A stretch of DNA of 23,048 nucleotides from Archaeoglobus sp. JdFR-24 (GCA_002011215.1 MTML01000055.1:1-23048); one strand, 5' to 3'. Numbered from the stretch's first letter, positions 13,586 through 21,900 are shown. Notes: a model not told the origin generated them from the sequence alone. Translations and numbers: made by a program.

Positions 13586-14634
13586 ACTCTGCAATTCTTG
13601 TGGCATATAAGGATCCGGGCTTTATTGAGGAGAACATCATTCGGTTGAAAGAATGGGGATTTGAGATAATAATTGCTGCAGATGAACCAGATGAGAGATT
13701 GCTTGAAATCATCGAGAAACACAATCTAAAAGCGACAGTCTGTGATAAGAGGAGAGGGAAGTGGAAGGCTTTAAACGATGCTGTTAAGCTTGTAAATGGT
13801 GATTACATCCTTTTTTTGGATTCGGATACTCGAATAATATATCCCGGTGATTTTGAAGAATTCGATGTGGTGGAAATAAGAAAAGAAGTAAACTCGTCAT
13901 CTATCATCGAGAAGCTGGCAAACATCGACTACCTTATAATGTTTTTAACCTCCAAGCTCGCTTCAAAACTGAATTCCTGTTTGGCCCTCAATGGATCTGC
14001 TTTCATAATAAAAAGAAGTGTTCTGAATGAACTTGGTGGATTCAGGGCGTTAATAAACGAAGATACGGATATTGGGATGAGGGCCGGGCTTAATGGATAC
14101 TCCTTTGGGGTGTGTGGGATGGCCCTTACTAAATCCCCATCTAACCTGAAAAGCTGGTTTGTCCAGAGAGAAAGGTGGAGCGTTGGTGGTGCGCAGGTAC
14201 TCATGAAAAACTTTTCTGACATAGTTAAAAAACCAAAACTATGGCTACCCTGTCTTTTCATATTTTATCCTGCGATCATTGGCATTTCAGTCGGTTTACT
14301 TCTTCAGGATGGTTTGATTCTCAAGCTCATGTATGTTATTCTCCCGTTTTTGCTTTTCCTCCCATCAAAACTTCTCTCTTTTCTTCTTTTAGCTGTCTTT
14401 GGACTTCATTTGCTCAAAAATCTGATAGTGATCACGGTCTCCTTTCTTCTCTGGGCCCTTGTATTAGCAATTTTTTCGATGAAAACAAAATACAGAATAG
14501 AATTCAGACTTTTGCCGGTGTATTATCTTATATACTCGCCGTTATGGACAATGCTCTGTATTATTGCGCTCGTTAGGGTGCTTTCATACAGGATCATGAG
14601 GAAAGAGGTGAAAGTCAAAAACTGGATCGTTTGA
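13582..14634 (+). CDS. Membrane-bound GT2-family glycosyltransferase
   Basis: The 350-residue protein has a GT-A catalytic domain in residues 1 to about 215, then several membrane helices. The key motifs are in order: DSD at 80-82 binds the metal and nucleotide, NEDTD at 159-163 supplies the catalytic base, and QRERW at 195-199 is the QxxRW motif of processive enzymes such as cellulose and hyaluronan synthases. It may therefore make a polysaccharide or add sugar to a lipid, exporting or anchoring the product. It starts within the stop of the regulator gene and is the last gene of the cluster. Sugar and acceptor are not predictable from sequence alone. Confidence 0.85.
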   Translation: MNSAILVAYKDPGFIEENIIRLKEWGFEIIIAADEPDERLLEIIEKHNLKATVCDKRRGKWKALNDAVKLVNGDYILFLDSDTRIIYPGDFEEFDVVEIRKEVNSSSIIEKLANIDYLIMFLTSKLASKLNSCLALNGSAFIIKRSVLNELGGFRALINEDTDIGMRAGLNGYSFGVCGMALTKSPSNLKSWFVQRERWSVGGAQVLMKNFSDIVKKPKLWLPCLFIFYPAIIGISVGLLLQDGLILKLMYVILPFLLFLPSKLLSFLLLAVFGLHLLKNLIVITVSFLLWALVLAIFSMKTKYRIEFRLLPVYYLIYSPLWTMLCIIALVRVLSYRIMRKEVKVKNWIV

Positions 14635-14718
14635 ATTCCTTTCTTGTGGATAGCATTTGTAGGAACCAAATTTTACCTTTGAGGTTGTACTGAAGCTTGA
14701 GGTGAGATTGGAGAAATC

Positions 14719-14726
14719 TATAAATA
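14719..14726 (+). promoter_or_regulatory. Box A promoter of the universal stress protein gene
   Basis: TATAAATA is a strong TATA match centred 25 nt before the ATG at 14748, giving a leaderless message. Confidence 0.65.
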
Positions 14727-14747
14727 TATTCATGATAATTTTCCCCC

Positions 14748-15140
14748 ATGAGCATTCTTGTTGCACTGAGCAAATCAGAGAGAAGAAGGAGAATAATGGA
14801 TTTTGCAGTTGAAGAGGCAAAATTCAGAGGGGAAAAGCTTATTGTTGTGCACTCTCTGTATGGCGGTGACAGAACATCAAAGGAAGAAATTGAAGAGGGT
14901 GAAACCCTTCTTAAATGGGCAGAGGAAAAGGCGAAGAGTGCAGGGGTTGAGGTTGAAACACATCTTTTAGTGAGAGGAAAAGAACCTGGAGATGACGTTC
15001 TGGAGTTTGCTAAGGAAATCAAGCCTGAAATGATAGTTGTTGGAGTAAAGAAAAGAAGCCCAGCAGGAAAAATCGTTTTTGGCAGTGTACCACAAAAAAT
15101 AATTCTCAATTCTGAGGTTCCAGTTGTATCTGTGAAATAA
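14748..15140 (+). CDS. Universal stress protein (UspA family)
   Basis: The 130-residue protein starts MSILVALSKSERRRRIMDFA and continues EEAKFRGEKLIVVHS, the normal opening of a Usp domain. It ends MIVVGVKKRSPAGKIVFGSV, the place of the ATP-binding motif G-x2-G-x9-G-S/T. Here the second glycine of that motif is Lys (GVKKR), while the final GS is kept, so nucleotide binding may be altered. It is a soluble, probably dimeric protein whose role in stress is known only in general terms. Single-gene unit with its own promoter; convergent with the DUF134 gene. Confidence 0.88.
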   Translation: MSILVALSKSERRRRIMDFAVEEAKFRGEKLIVVHSLYGGDRTSKEEIEEGETLLKWAEEKAKSAGVEVETHLLVRGKEPGDDVLEFAKEIKPEMIVVGVKKRSPAGKIVFGSVPQKIILNSEVPVVSVK

Positions 15141-15201
15141 CGCTGGTTTTAGATAATAATGGTTGATTGAAGAATTCACGGGCTAAGCGGGTCGAATACT
15201 T

Positions 15202-15615
15202 CTATTTATGACCCTTGCAAAAACCCCTTTTTCCCATTCTAATTCTACCCGGCTTAAAGTCCTTCATTTTTGTTGCTGATTTGCAAACCGGACACATTAC
15301 ATCTCCATCTCGTGAACTCTTCTCCCATTCATGACCACAGGAGGGGCAGGTGAGCATCTGTATGACATTCTCCCCTATAATTTTAATTTCCAGGTTATCA
15401 ATCAGGGCTTTTCCAATCTTTTTTCTTGCGTTTTTGAGTATTCTGTGAAAGGTTGGCTGTGAAATTCCCATCATTCTTGCCGCTTTTATCTGATCCATCC
15501 CTTCGACATCTGCAAGTCTAATCGCCTCGATTTCATCAGCATTTATAACAATCTCTCCCGATTTACACTCGGGAATCTGAAAGTAAACTCTCCTGCACTT
15601 CTTTTTTCTTGGCAT
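15202..15615 (-). CDS. DUF134/UPF0251 family DNA-binding protein
   Basis: The 137-residue protein starts MPRKKKCRRVYFQIPE, the family's usual opening. It has a sigma-70 region 4-like helix-turn-helix (EIEAIRLADVEGMDQIKAAR, then MGISQPTFHRILKNARKKIG) and a C-terminal zinc-finger-like pair, CPSCGHEW and CPVC. It should bind DNA; members often lie near metal- or redox-linked genes, but the target is unknown. The ATG at 15615 is 26 nt from the box A at 15638-15645, which favours it over an ATG 18 bases upstream. Divergent from the CoA-transferase pair. Confidence 0.85.
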   Translation of the reverse strand: MPRKKKCRRVYFQIPECKSGEIVINADEIEAIRLADVEGMDQIKAARMMGISQPTFHRILKNARKKIGKALIDNLEIKIIGENVIQMLTCPSCGHEWEKSSRDGDVMCPVCKSATKMKDFKPGRIRMGKRGFCKGHK

Positions 15616-15637
15616 TGCTGAATATATATTCATCAGA

Positions 15638-15645
15638 CTTAAAAA
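15638..15645 (-). promoter_or_regulatory. Box A promoter of the DUF134 gene
   Basis: TTTTTAAG on the reverse strand is centred 26 nt before the ATG at 15615 and supports that start. Confidence 0.5.
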
Positions 15646-15725
15646 GTTTCTGAAATGTTAAACCAAAGCACCAGTATATGATAAACTATTGGTTTTCGTA
15701 TTAACATTATTTATCATAAAAATAT

Positions 15726-15732
15726 CTATAAA
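15726..15732 (+). promoter_or_regulatory. Box A promoter of the CoA-transferase pair
   Basis: CTATAAA is centred 26 nt before the ATG at 15755. It lies inside a longer open frame that begins at 15689, which argues that the upstream 22 codons are not translated. Confidence 0.6.
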
Positions 15733-15754
15733 GTTGTCATTATTAATTGTTATC

Positions 15755-17119
15755 ATGTCTCGGAGCTATTTTGAATGGACGCGGGAACCATTCGACAGCT
15801 ATTTTGAATGGACGCGGGAACTGTTTGACATCAATAATGTGTTCGAGAAACCAGAGGCTTTGAAGGGAATTCGAGTGCTCGATCTATCGCAGGTACTGAT
15901 TGGCCCGGAAACGGCATCTCTACTGGCTGATTTTGGTGCAGAGGTAATAAAAATCGAACCACCAGGGATGGGCGAACTCCTGAGGAGTGTTGATCTCTGG
16001 AGCAGGTTCTGGAGAAACAATTCAATGGGCGTTATGTGGGTGCAGAGGAATAAATATTTCTTCGGCCTTAATTTGAAGCACCCCAAAGGGAAGTCTATTT
16101 TCTACGAACTCGTGAAGAAGAGTGATGTGATCGTGGAGAACTACGTTCCGGGGGTTATGGACAGGATGGAGATAAGCTACACTCATTTAAAGGAGATAAA
16201 CCCCAGATTGATCTATGTGTCGATCAGTGGATTCGGTCAGTGGGGTGAACGATGGAACTGGCCCAGCTGGGATGCTGCAGCTCAGGCTGCAAGCGGAACT
16301 TCTGCAATCTCGGGATACGAGGAGAGAGTTCCCATGAAACTTCCATATTATCCCGGAGATATGCTTGGAGCAGCTGCTGCTTTCATGGTCACTCTCGCAG
16401 CCCTTTATCACAGGGAGAAAACTGGAGAGGGGCAATACATTGATGTTACGCAGGCAGAAAATCTGGCAAGGCATCTTGGCTTCATATGGAGTTATGTGGC
16501 GAAAAAGGGTGAGGACTGGAAGAGAATAGGGAATAAGGATATCAGCATGGTGGCAAATGCCTTCAAAACCAGGGATGATAAAATGATTACGATTACAGCT
16601 ATAAGCAACCAGCATTTCGAGGGATTGTGTAATGCGATGAATAAACCGGAACTTTTTGAGAAGTATCCGACGATTGTAATGCGGTTGAAAGCTGATGCAA
16701 GGGAGGAGATAGAAAGCGAAATAAGAGATTGGGTTGGTAGCATGACTTCTGATGAGATAATCGAGTTGAGTGCTGAACATGGCTTCTCAGCCGGAATGGT
16801 GAGAAACAGTCTTGAAGTGTATCAGGATGATCACCTGAGGGAAAGAGGAACTGTATGGCTCTACAATGACCCGCTGTTTGGTGAGATGGTCCATGTCGGA
16901 CCGGCAATCAAAATGAGCGAGACTCCTGGAAGAGTGAAGTGGACAGTGCATCCAGTTGGTTATCACAACAGGTATATCTTGAAGAACATTCTCGCCTTTA
17001 CTGACGAGGAAATTGAGGAGCTAGAGAAAGAAAAGGTGATTGGTTACTGGGTGAACTTCTTTGGAAGAACCCCACCTCCAGAATTCGATCCGAAGGAGGA
17101 TCCTCTTTTCAGGTGGTGA
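15755..17119 (+). CDS. Family III CoA-transferase, catalytic subunit
   Basis: The 454-residue protein is of the CaiB/BaiF type. It shows GIRVLDLSQVLIGPETASLL, GAEVIKIEPP, the segment VIVENYVPGVMDRM, and YPGDMLGAA followed by HREKTGEGQYIDV. Asp202 in PGDMLG falls where formyl-CoA transferase of Oxalobacter has its catalytic Asp169 (GDSNSG), so this subunit should form the acyl-aspartyl intermediate. It transfers CoA between organic acids; the acids are not known. Relatives act on benzylsuccinate, carnitine, oxalate and others. The N-terminus carries an 11-residue tandem duplication. The start at 15755 is set by the promoter; longer candidates add a spurious hydrophobic stretch. Its stop overlaps the next gene's start region. 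Confidence 0.85.
   Translation: MSRSYFEWTREPFDSYFEWTRELFDINNVFEKPEALKGIRVLDLSQVLIGPETASLLADFGAEVIKIEPPGMGELLRSVDLWSRFWRNNSMGVMWVQRNKYFFGLNLKHPKGKSIFYELVKKSDVIVENYVPGVMDRMEISYTHLKEINPRLIYVSISGFGQWGERWNWPSWDAAAQAASGTSAISGYEERVPMKLPYYPGDMLGAAAAFMVTLAALYHREKTGEGQYIDVTQAENLARHLGFIWSYVAKKGEDWKRIGNKDISMVANAFKTRDDKMITITAISNQHFEGLCNAMNKPELFEKYPTIVMRLKADAREEIESEIRDWVGSMTSDEIIELSAEHGFSAGMVRNSLEVYQDDHLRERGTVWLYNDPLFGEMVHVGPAIKMSETPGRVKWTVHPVGYHNRYILKNILAFTDEEIEELEKEKVIGYWVNFFGRTPPPEFDPKEDPLFRW
15764..15829 (+). repeat. 33-bp in-frame tandem duplication at the CoA-transferase N-terminus
   Basis: The block 15764-15796 (SYFEWTREPFD) is repeated at 15797-15829 (SYFEWTRELFD). The first 24 bases are identical and only three bases differ at the end. 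The paralogue downstream has only one such segment (EWYEVSKEFFEI), so one copy looks inserted. Confidence 0.92.
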
Positions 17120-17124
17120 TGCTT

Positions 17125-18426
17125 ATGGAGTGGTATGAAGTATCAAAGGAGTTTTTTGAGATTGAAAAAAGCAGATTCAAAAGCGGCCCCCTCGATAACG
17201 TTGTAGTTCTCGATGTAAGCATAGCGAGTCCTGCAGCGACATTTGCATCTTCCCTTCTCGCTGAAATGGGGGCGGAGGTTATAAAGGTCGAGCCCCCGGG
17301 TGGTGATGAACTCAGACAGCTATCACCCAATGGAGAAATTTATATTGAAGATACAGGTTTGCCGTTCCTCGTTGAAGGAAGAAATAAGGAATTCATCACT
17401 TTGAATCTCGAAAAGGAGGAAGGTAGAGAGATTTTCAAAGAGCTCGTCAGACATGCCGATGTGGTTCTGGAATCATTTCAGCCCGGTTGGATGGATGATG
17501 CTGGCATAGGTTACAGGCAAATCGGGGAGATGAATCCTGGTATAGTGTGGGTCTCCTTCTCTGCCTACGGACACTTTGGAAAAAATGCAGAGAAGTTTGC
17601 CAGAGTGCCGGACTCCAACCTTTTCGGCCTGGCGATGAGTTCATATATGGAGGCGAGCAGGGAACTTCCAGAAGCGGGTGAACCTTACAACCTTCCAACC
17701 GCCCCGGGTTTCTGGATGGCAACAAATCTTGCGGGGGTTTATGCAGCAGCAGGAGTCGTACTTGCCCTTTACTACAGGATGAAGAGCGGGAAGGGCCAGA
17801 TGATCGATATAACATCCCTCGATTCGATGGTTCACCTCTCGCCGAGCATATTCTGGAGTCATGCATTCAATGAGCCTTTATTCATAGGTGTTCTACCGCT
17901 GGATTATGCAGTGTTTCCCTATGCCTACTGGAGAATCAAGGATGGTTTTGTGTTTGCATCCGGCTTCACCGACCCGAATTTCAGGGCACTGATAACGCAG
18001 CTCGGAAGAGAAGACCTCTTCGAAAAATACCCGAACGTCTTTGCAAGAATAAAGCTTGAGAATCAGAAGGAACTGTATCCTGAGCTTGCCAAATCATTTG
18101 AGAAGCTTACCTTTGCCGATCTCGTTCAAAAAATGCTCGAATGGAGGGAGCAGAACAGAGAAGGTGTTGCAGTATATATGAAAATTACGAGTCCCAAGGA
18201 GATACTTGAGGAAAACTACTGGAAGGAGAGAGGAGATTTCAGAGATATCAAAGTGGGTGAGGACAGAATTACTGTCATAGATCCTGTATGGAGGCTTAGC
18301 AAAACACCTCTGAAATTGAAGTGGCTTGCAAAGAATGCTGGAGAGGATAATGGATTCGTCTACAAAAAGTTTCTTGGTTTAGCTGGAAAGGATCTTGAAG
18401 AGCTGAAAAGGGCTGAAGTTTTATAG
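17125..18426 (+). CDS. Family III CoA-transferase, second subunit lacking the catalytic Asp
   Basis: The 433-residue protein is a paralogue of the preceding one, with VVVLDVSIASPAATFASSLL, GAEVIKVEPPGG, VVLESFQPGWMDDA and YRMKSGKGQMIDI. Counting back from the shared GKGQ/GEGQ block, the place of the catalytic aspartate is taken by Thr200 or Asn201 in FWMATNLAG, with no acidic residue close by. It is therefore probably a structural or substrate-binding partner of the first subunit, as in heteromeric enzymes of the benzylsuccinate type. An ATG at 17125 with GGTGAT upstream is chosen; ATG at 17119 overlaps the upstream stop and is also possible. Transcription probably ends in the T-rich stretch just after the gene. 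Confidence 0.85.
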   Translation: MEWYEVSKEFFEIEKSRFKSGPLDNVVVLDVSIASPAATFASSLLAEMGAEVIKVEPPGGDELRQLSPNGEIYIEDTGLPFLVEGRNKEFITLNLEKEEGREIFKELVRHADVVLESFQPGWMDDAGIGYRQIGEMNPGIVWVSFSAYGHFGKNAEKFARVPDSNLFGLAMSSYMEASRELPEAGEPYNLPTAPGFWMATNLAGVYAAAGVVLALYYRMKSGKGQMIDITSLDSMVHLSPSIFWSHAFNEPLFIGVLPLDYAVFPYAYWRIKDGFVFASGFTDPNFRALITQLGREDLFEKYPNVFARIKLENQKELYPELAKSFEKLTFADLVQKMLEWREQNREGVAVYMKITSPKEILEENYWKERGDFRDIKVGEDRITVIDPVWRLSKTPLKLKWLAKNAGEDNGFVYKKFLGLAGKDLEELKRAEVL

Positions 18427-18443
18427 AGCTGTAAATACGACCA

Positions 18444-18467
18444 TTTATTTTTTATTTTTAATGTTTT
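18444..18467 (+). terminator. T-rich terminator after the CoA-transferase pair
   Basis: Three T-runs (TTTATTTTTTA, TTTTTA, GTTTTG) begin 18 bases after the stop codon, the usual intrinsic terminator form in archaea. No strong hairpin precedes it, and none is needed. Confidence 0.5.
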
Positions 18468-18559
18468 GACCAACATTCTACGTTATTTCAGGAGAATCCG
18501 GAGAATTAAGGGATTTTGAGAAATCTGAGGATTTGGTTTATTATATGGATGCTTGATAT

Positions 18560-18585
18560 AGTGAGCACTCGTAGTGAGCACTCGT
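18560..18585. repeat. 13-bp perfect tandem repeat, two copies
   Basis: AGTGAGCACTCGT at 18560-18572 is repeated at 18573-18585 and followed by the similar GAGTACT. The unit includes the near-palindrome GAGCACTC. Confidence 0.85.
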
Positions 18586-18617
18586 GAGTACTTGATAAAG
18601 CAACCACATAGCAACAC

Positions 18618-18645
18618 CTGATAAAACTGATAAAATGTGATAAAA
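18618..18645. repeat. Short GATAAAA repeat, three copies
   Basis: CTGATAAAA occurs at 18618-18626 and 18627-18635, followed by TGTGATAAAA at 18636-18645. Confidence 0.75.
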
Positions 18646-18794
18646 CGTATGCTACAATGGATTATTGGTAAAAGAGGTGAGTTAATTCTGATTATGCTAT
18701 TTCGATCCTGAATGTAGTGAATATCGTAAATGTAGGTGCGAAAGAGAAGTTACGGATGTCGATAATCGTAATAATATAACACTGTTAAACATAA

Positions 18795-18896
18795 ACACTG
18801 TTAAATCATAATCATCGTAAGGTTTACTAAGATATCAAACATATCGACACTGTTAAATCATAATCATCGTAAGGTTTAATAAGGTATCAAACATAT
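18795..18896. repeat. 50-bp direct repeat, two copies, 52-bp period
   Basis: The block 18795-18844 recurs at 18847-18896 with two differences in 50 positions. A fragment of the same start (AACACTGTTAAA) stands earlier at 18778-18789. Each copy has a TATA-like stretch: GGTTTACTAAG in the first and GGTTTAATAAGG in the second (18872-18884). The second is the better box A and would start transcription near 18903, leaving room for the protease ribosome site. Confidence 0.92.
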
Positions 18897-18914
18897 TTTT
18901 ACTTCGAGATATAA

Positions 18915-18921
18915 GGGGGTG
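18915..18921 (+). promoter_or_regulatory. Ribosome site that decides the GTG start of the protease
   Basis: GGGGGTG lies eight bases before the GTG at 18930. An in-frame TAA directly precedes the GTG, so no longer start exists in this frame. Confidence 0.7.
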
Positions 18922-18929
18922 TAATTTAA

Positions 18930-21900
18930 GTGAACAAAAAGGTAGTAGTGTTTGCAATACTTTTGTTTCTGTTATTTACAGTATCAGCAGCAAATGCTGA
19001 GAAAATTCCAGTCATAGTAGTGATGAAAGAAAAACCTACGGTGACTGATTTTCAGCTGCTTAAATCTCAAGTTCTCAAAAAACAGCAAACGATTCTTTCA
19101 ATCTTGAATGAACATAAGGTAAAGGGGAAGGTTAGTAACATAAAGCAACTATGGATTATTAATGCAATTTCATGTGAAGTAACATCTGACGTTCTTGAAG
19201 AATTAAAGAAAAGGGATGATGTTGAAAAAGTAATTCCCGACTACAAGGTTCGGCTTAAAGATGAATATGCCTTACCATCATTTTTCAAGTTCGAACAGGA
19301 AATTAAAAAAGTAACTCCAGTTTCAGAACAGTGGAATCTCGAGCTGATAAATGCATATAAAGTATGGGCTAATGGGATAAATGGAAGTGGAATTAATGTC
19401 TCTGTTATTGATACGGGTGTAGATGCTGACCATCCTGAACTCTCCGGGAAGGTAATCCTGTGGCATGATTTTGTTAACGGACAGGGTGCACCGTATGATG
19501 ACAATGGACATGGTACGCACGTTGCTGGAACGATTGCTGGAAATACTGTCGGTGTTGCACCAGGAGTTAATCTGATTGTTGGTAAGGTTTTCAATTCTAA
19601 CGGTTTGGCTAATGCTTCTGATGTTATTGCTGCCTTCCAGTGGGCTGCTGAGAATGGCGCAGATGTGATAAGCTATAGTGGAGGAGCAATTGGTTTCGAT
19701 GATGAAGGCTGGAAAGACGGGTTATATGGTTCTGTTGAAGCAGGAGAAAATACTACAATTCAAATTCATGTGAACGAGTCTTTTGGAGAGGAAGCATTTA
19801 AACCGGCATTCATAATAGTTGGTGTCGGAACTGAAAGTGGGGAAGAGCTTTCAAATCTAACAATTTCAATGATAAATCCGAGCGGTAATGTTGTTCCAGG
19901 ATACATGATTGATTGGTTGTATGAAGTTCGTGAAAATATTTGGTTCTATAAGTTCATATTCGACGAACCATTGCAAAATGGAAACTGGACGCTGAACATC
20001 ACATCAATTGCTGAAAGCAACACCATGTGGTATTCTGGATCTGGAAATAACTTAGATAATACTTTAACGATGACATTCAATCTGAGCGATGTAAGCACAG
20101 CCACACTGTTGTTTGAAACCAAGTATGATATGGAGGAGGCGGCTGATGTTGGTTATGTTGAGATCAATGTAAGCGGTACCTGGATCCAGCTTGGCAGCTA
20201 TACAGGTCATTCTAACTGGACTGCTGAAAGTATCAATCTGACACCATATGCGGGTCAGAATGTGAATATCAGGTTCAGATATGTTACAGATTCTACTGTA
20301 ACCTCTTTTGGATGGCTTGTTGACAACATAAGCATTCCTGAAATTGGATTTAGCGATTCCGTAGATTATGATTTGGCGAATTCATCCTGGGAAGCGAATG
20401 GATGGATAATTGTTGATAATCCAATATTTTTTGGATACGCATATCTGGTTGCCTATCCAAGCGATGGGACTGATCTGCTCTCGCAAACAGCAAACATGAT
20501 TGCAGGTAACGGAACAGTTATTGTTGCAGCAGCAGGAAATGAAGGTGAACTTGGACTTAGAACCATCAACTCACCGGCATGTGCCAACAAAGTCATCGCA
20601 GTTGGTGCTTTAGAGAGTGGATGGGACCTGAAAGAATACATAGCATGGTTCAGCTCAAGAGGGCCAGCAGGCTGGGGTGTAAATGAAACAATTAAGCCTG
20701 ATGTTGTGGCCCCTGGTGTTGATATTGTGTCAGCGTATCCGGATGACGATTATGCTGAAATGAGCGGAACCTCCATGGCAACACCGCATGTTAGTGGTGT
20801 TGTTGCTTTGATGCTGCAGGCAAACAGCTCTCTCACACCAGAAGAAGTTAAATCCATACTGAAATCCTCTGCAGTTGATTTGGGTAAACCAGGAGAGGAT
20901 AATACTTATGGAGCGGGTCTGGTTGATGCTTATCTGGCAGTATCCAACGTAACATCACTTGAGGAAATTGAAGCAAACCTGTTTGCTGGTACCTTCAGAG
21001 ATACTTACTATGCAGGAGATAACATTACGATCGTGGCAATTGAGTGGAATAAAGGACCTGTTGAAAACGTGGAAATCTACTTCAACGTATCTCAATATAC
21101 ATCTTCATATGGATACTTAGAAATCTTTAACTCGACTGCCCTAACAGACTCGAATGGATTTGCATCTGTTATCTTCAATCCATCTGATACCGGATCCTAT
21201 GAGATAACTATTGGTGATGAATTTGGGAATAAAGTGACTCAATATATAAGCGTCGACGAACCTCCAATAACTGACTGGCCATTCACAACAGACTTCAAGG
21301 AATACACAACCCAGCCCAATGGAACGATTGACATGATGTGGACTTTTGTTGATCAAGATATGAAACCGTATAATGATAACATAACTTTGAAAGCCAAATA
21401 CTATGACTCTGGATTGGGAGGTTATGTTGAATTCATTAATGAAACGATAACTCCCATAAATGGCACAATTGGTTACAGATTGAATCTGAGCGAATTCTCC
21501 TTTGACGATGGCGTTGAGTGGGATTCATACTATATCAACGCATATAGTGAAGATGGAAGCTACTGGAGAAATGTGGGATCACTGATTGTAACTTCAGAAC
21601 CTATTTCAGTTGTCCTTATACCAGGAATTATAAAAGCGAAGCCAAATGAGACTGTTGATTTCATTCTGATGTCTTATGACTATCTTTCGTATCAGCCTTT
21701 TGATGGCAGCTACAATGTTACGATTGAGTGGCTCACAGAAAGGGACGTCAAAAGCCTGGCTGAGATCAACTCAGATCTCGCTGGAAAGATACTGGCTAAT
21801 AAATTGCTGAGTAAAGATGACAAAGCAAAACTCAGGGATGCGCTGAAGAATCTGGTTTTTGAACATGGGGAAACATATATTCTCGACACTGCAGATGGTT

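Larger units (their letters stand above)
18427..18929. other. Gene-free, repeat-rich intergenic region
   Basis: No convincing gene or RNA is seen in these 503 bases. They hold a T-rich probable terminator (18444-18467), three sets of direct repeats (18560-18585, 18618-18645, 18795-18896), and the promoter and ribosome site of the downstream protease. The sequence is AT-rich and all frames are short. Confidence 0.75.

Noticed and set aside
15689..15754. Hydrophobic N-terminal extension or signal peptide on the CoA-transferase
   Set aside because: The box A lies inside this stretch, family members are cytoplasmic, and the ATG at 15755 fits the promoter spacing.
18427..18929. Replication origin, because of AT-rich sequence and direct repeats
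   Set aside because: No origin-recognition-box-like element with a G-run and no orc1/cdc6 gene nearby; the repeats fit the local duplication pattern.
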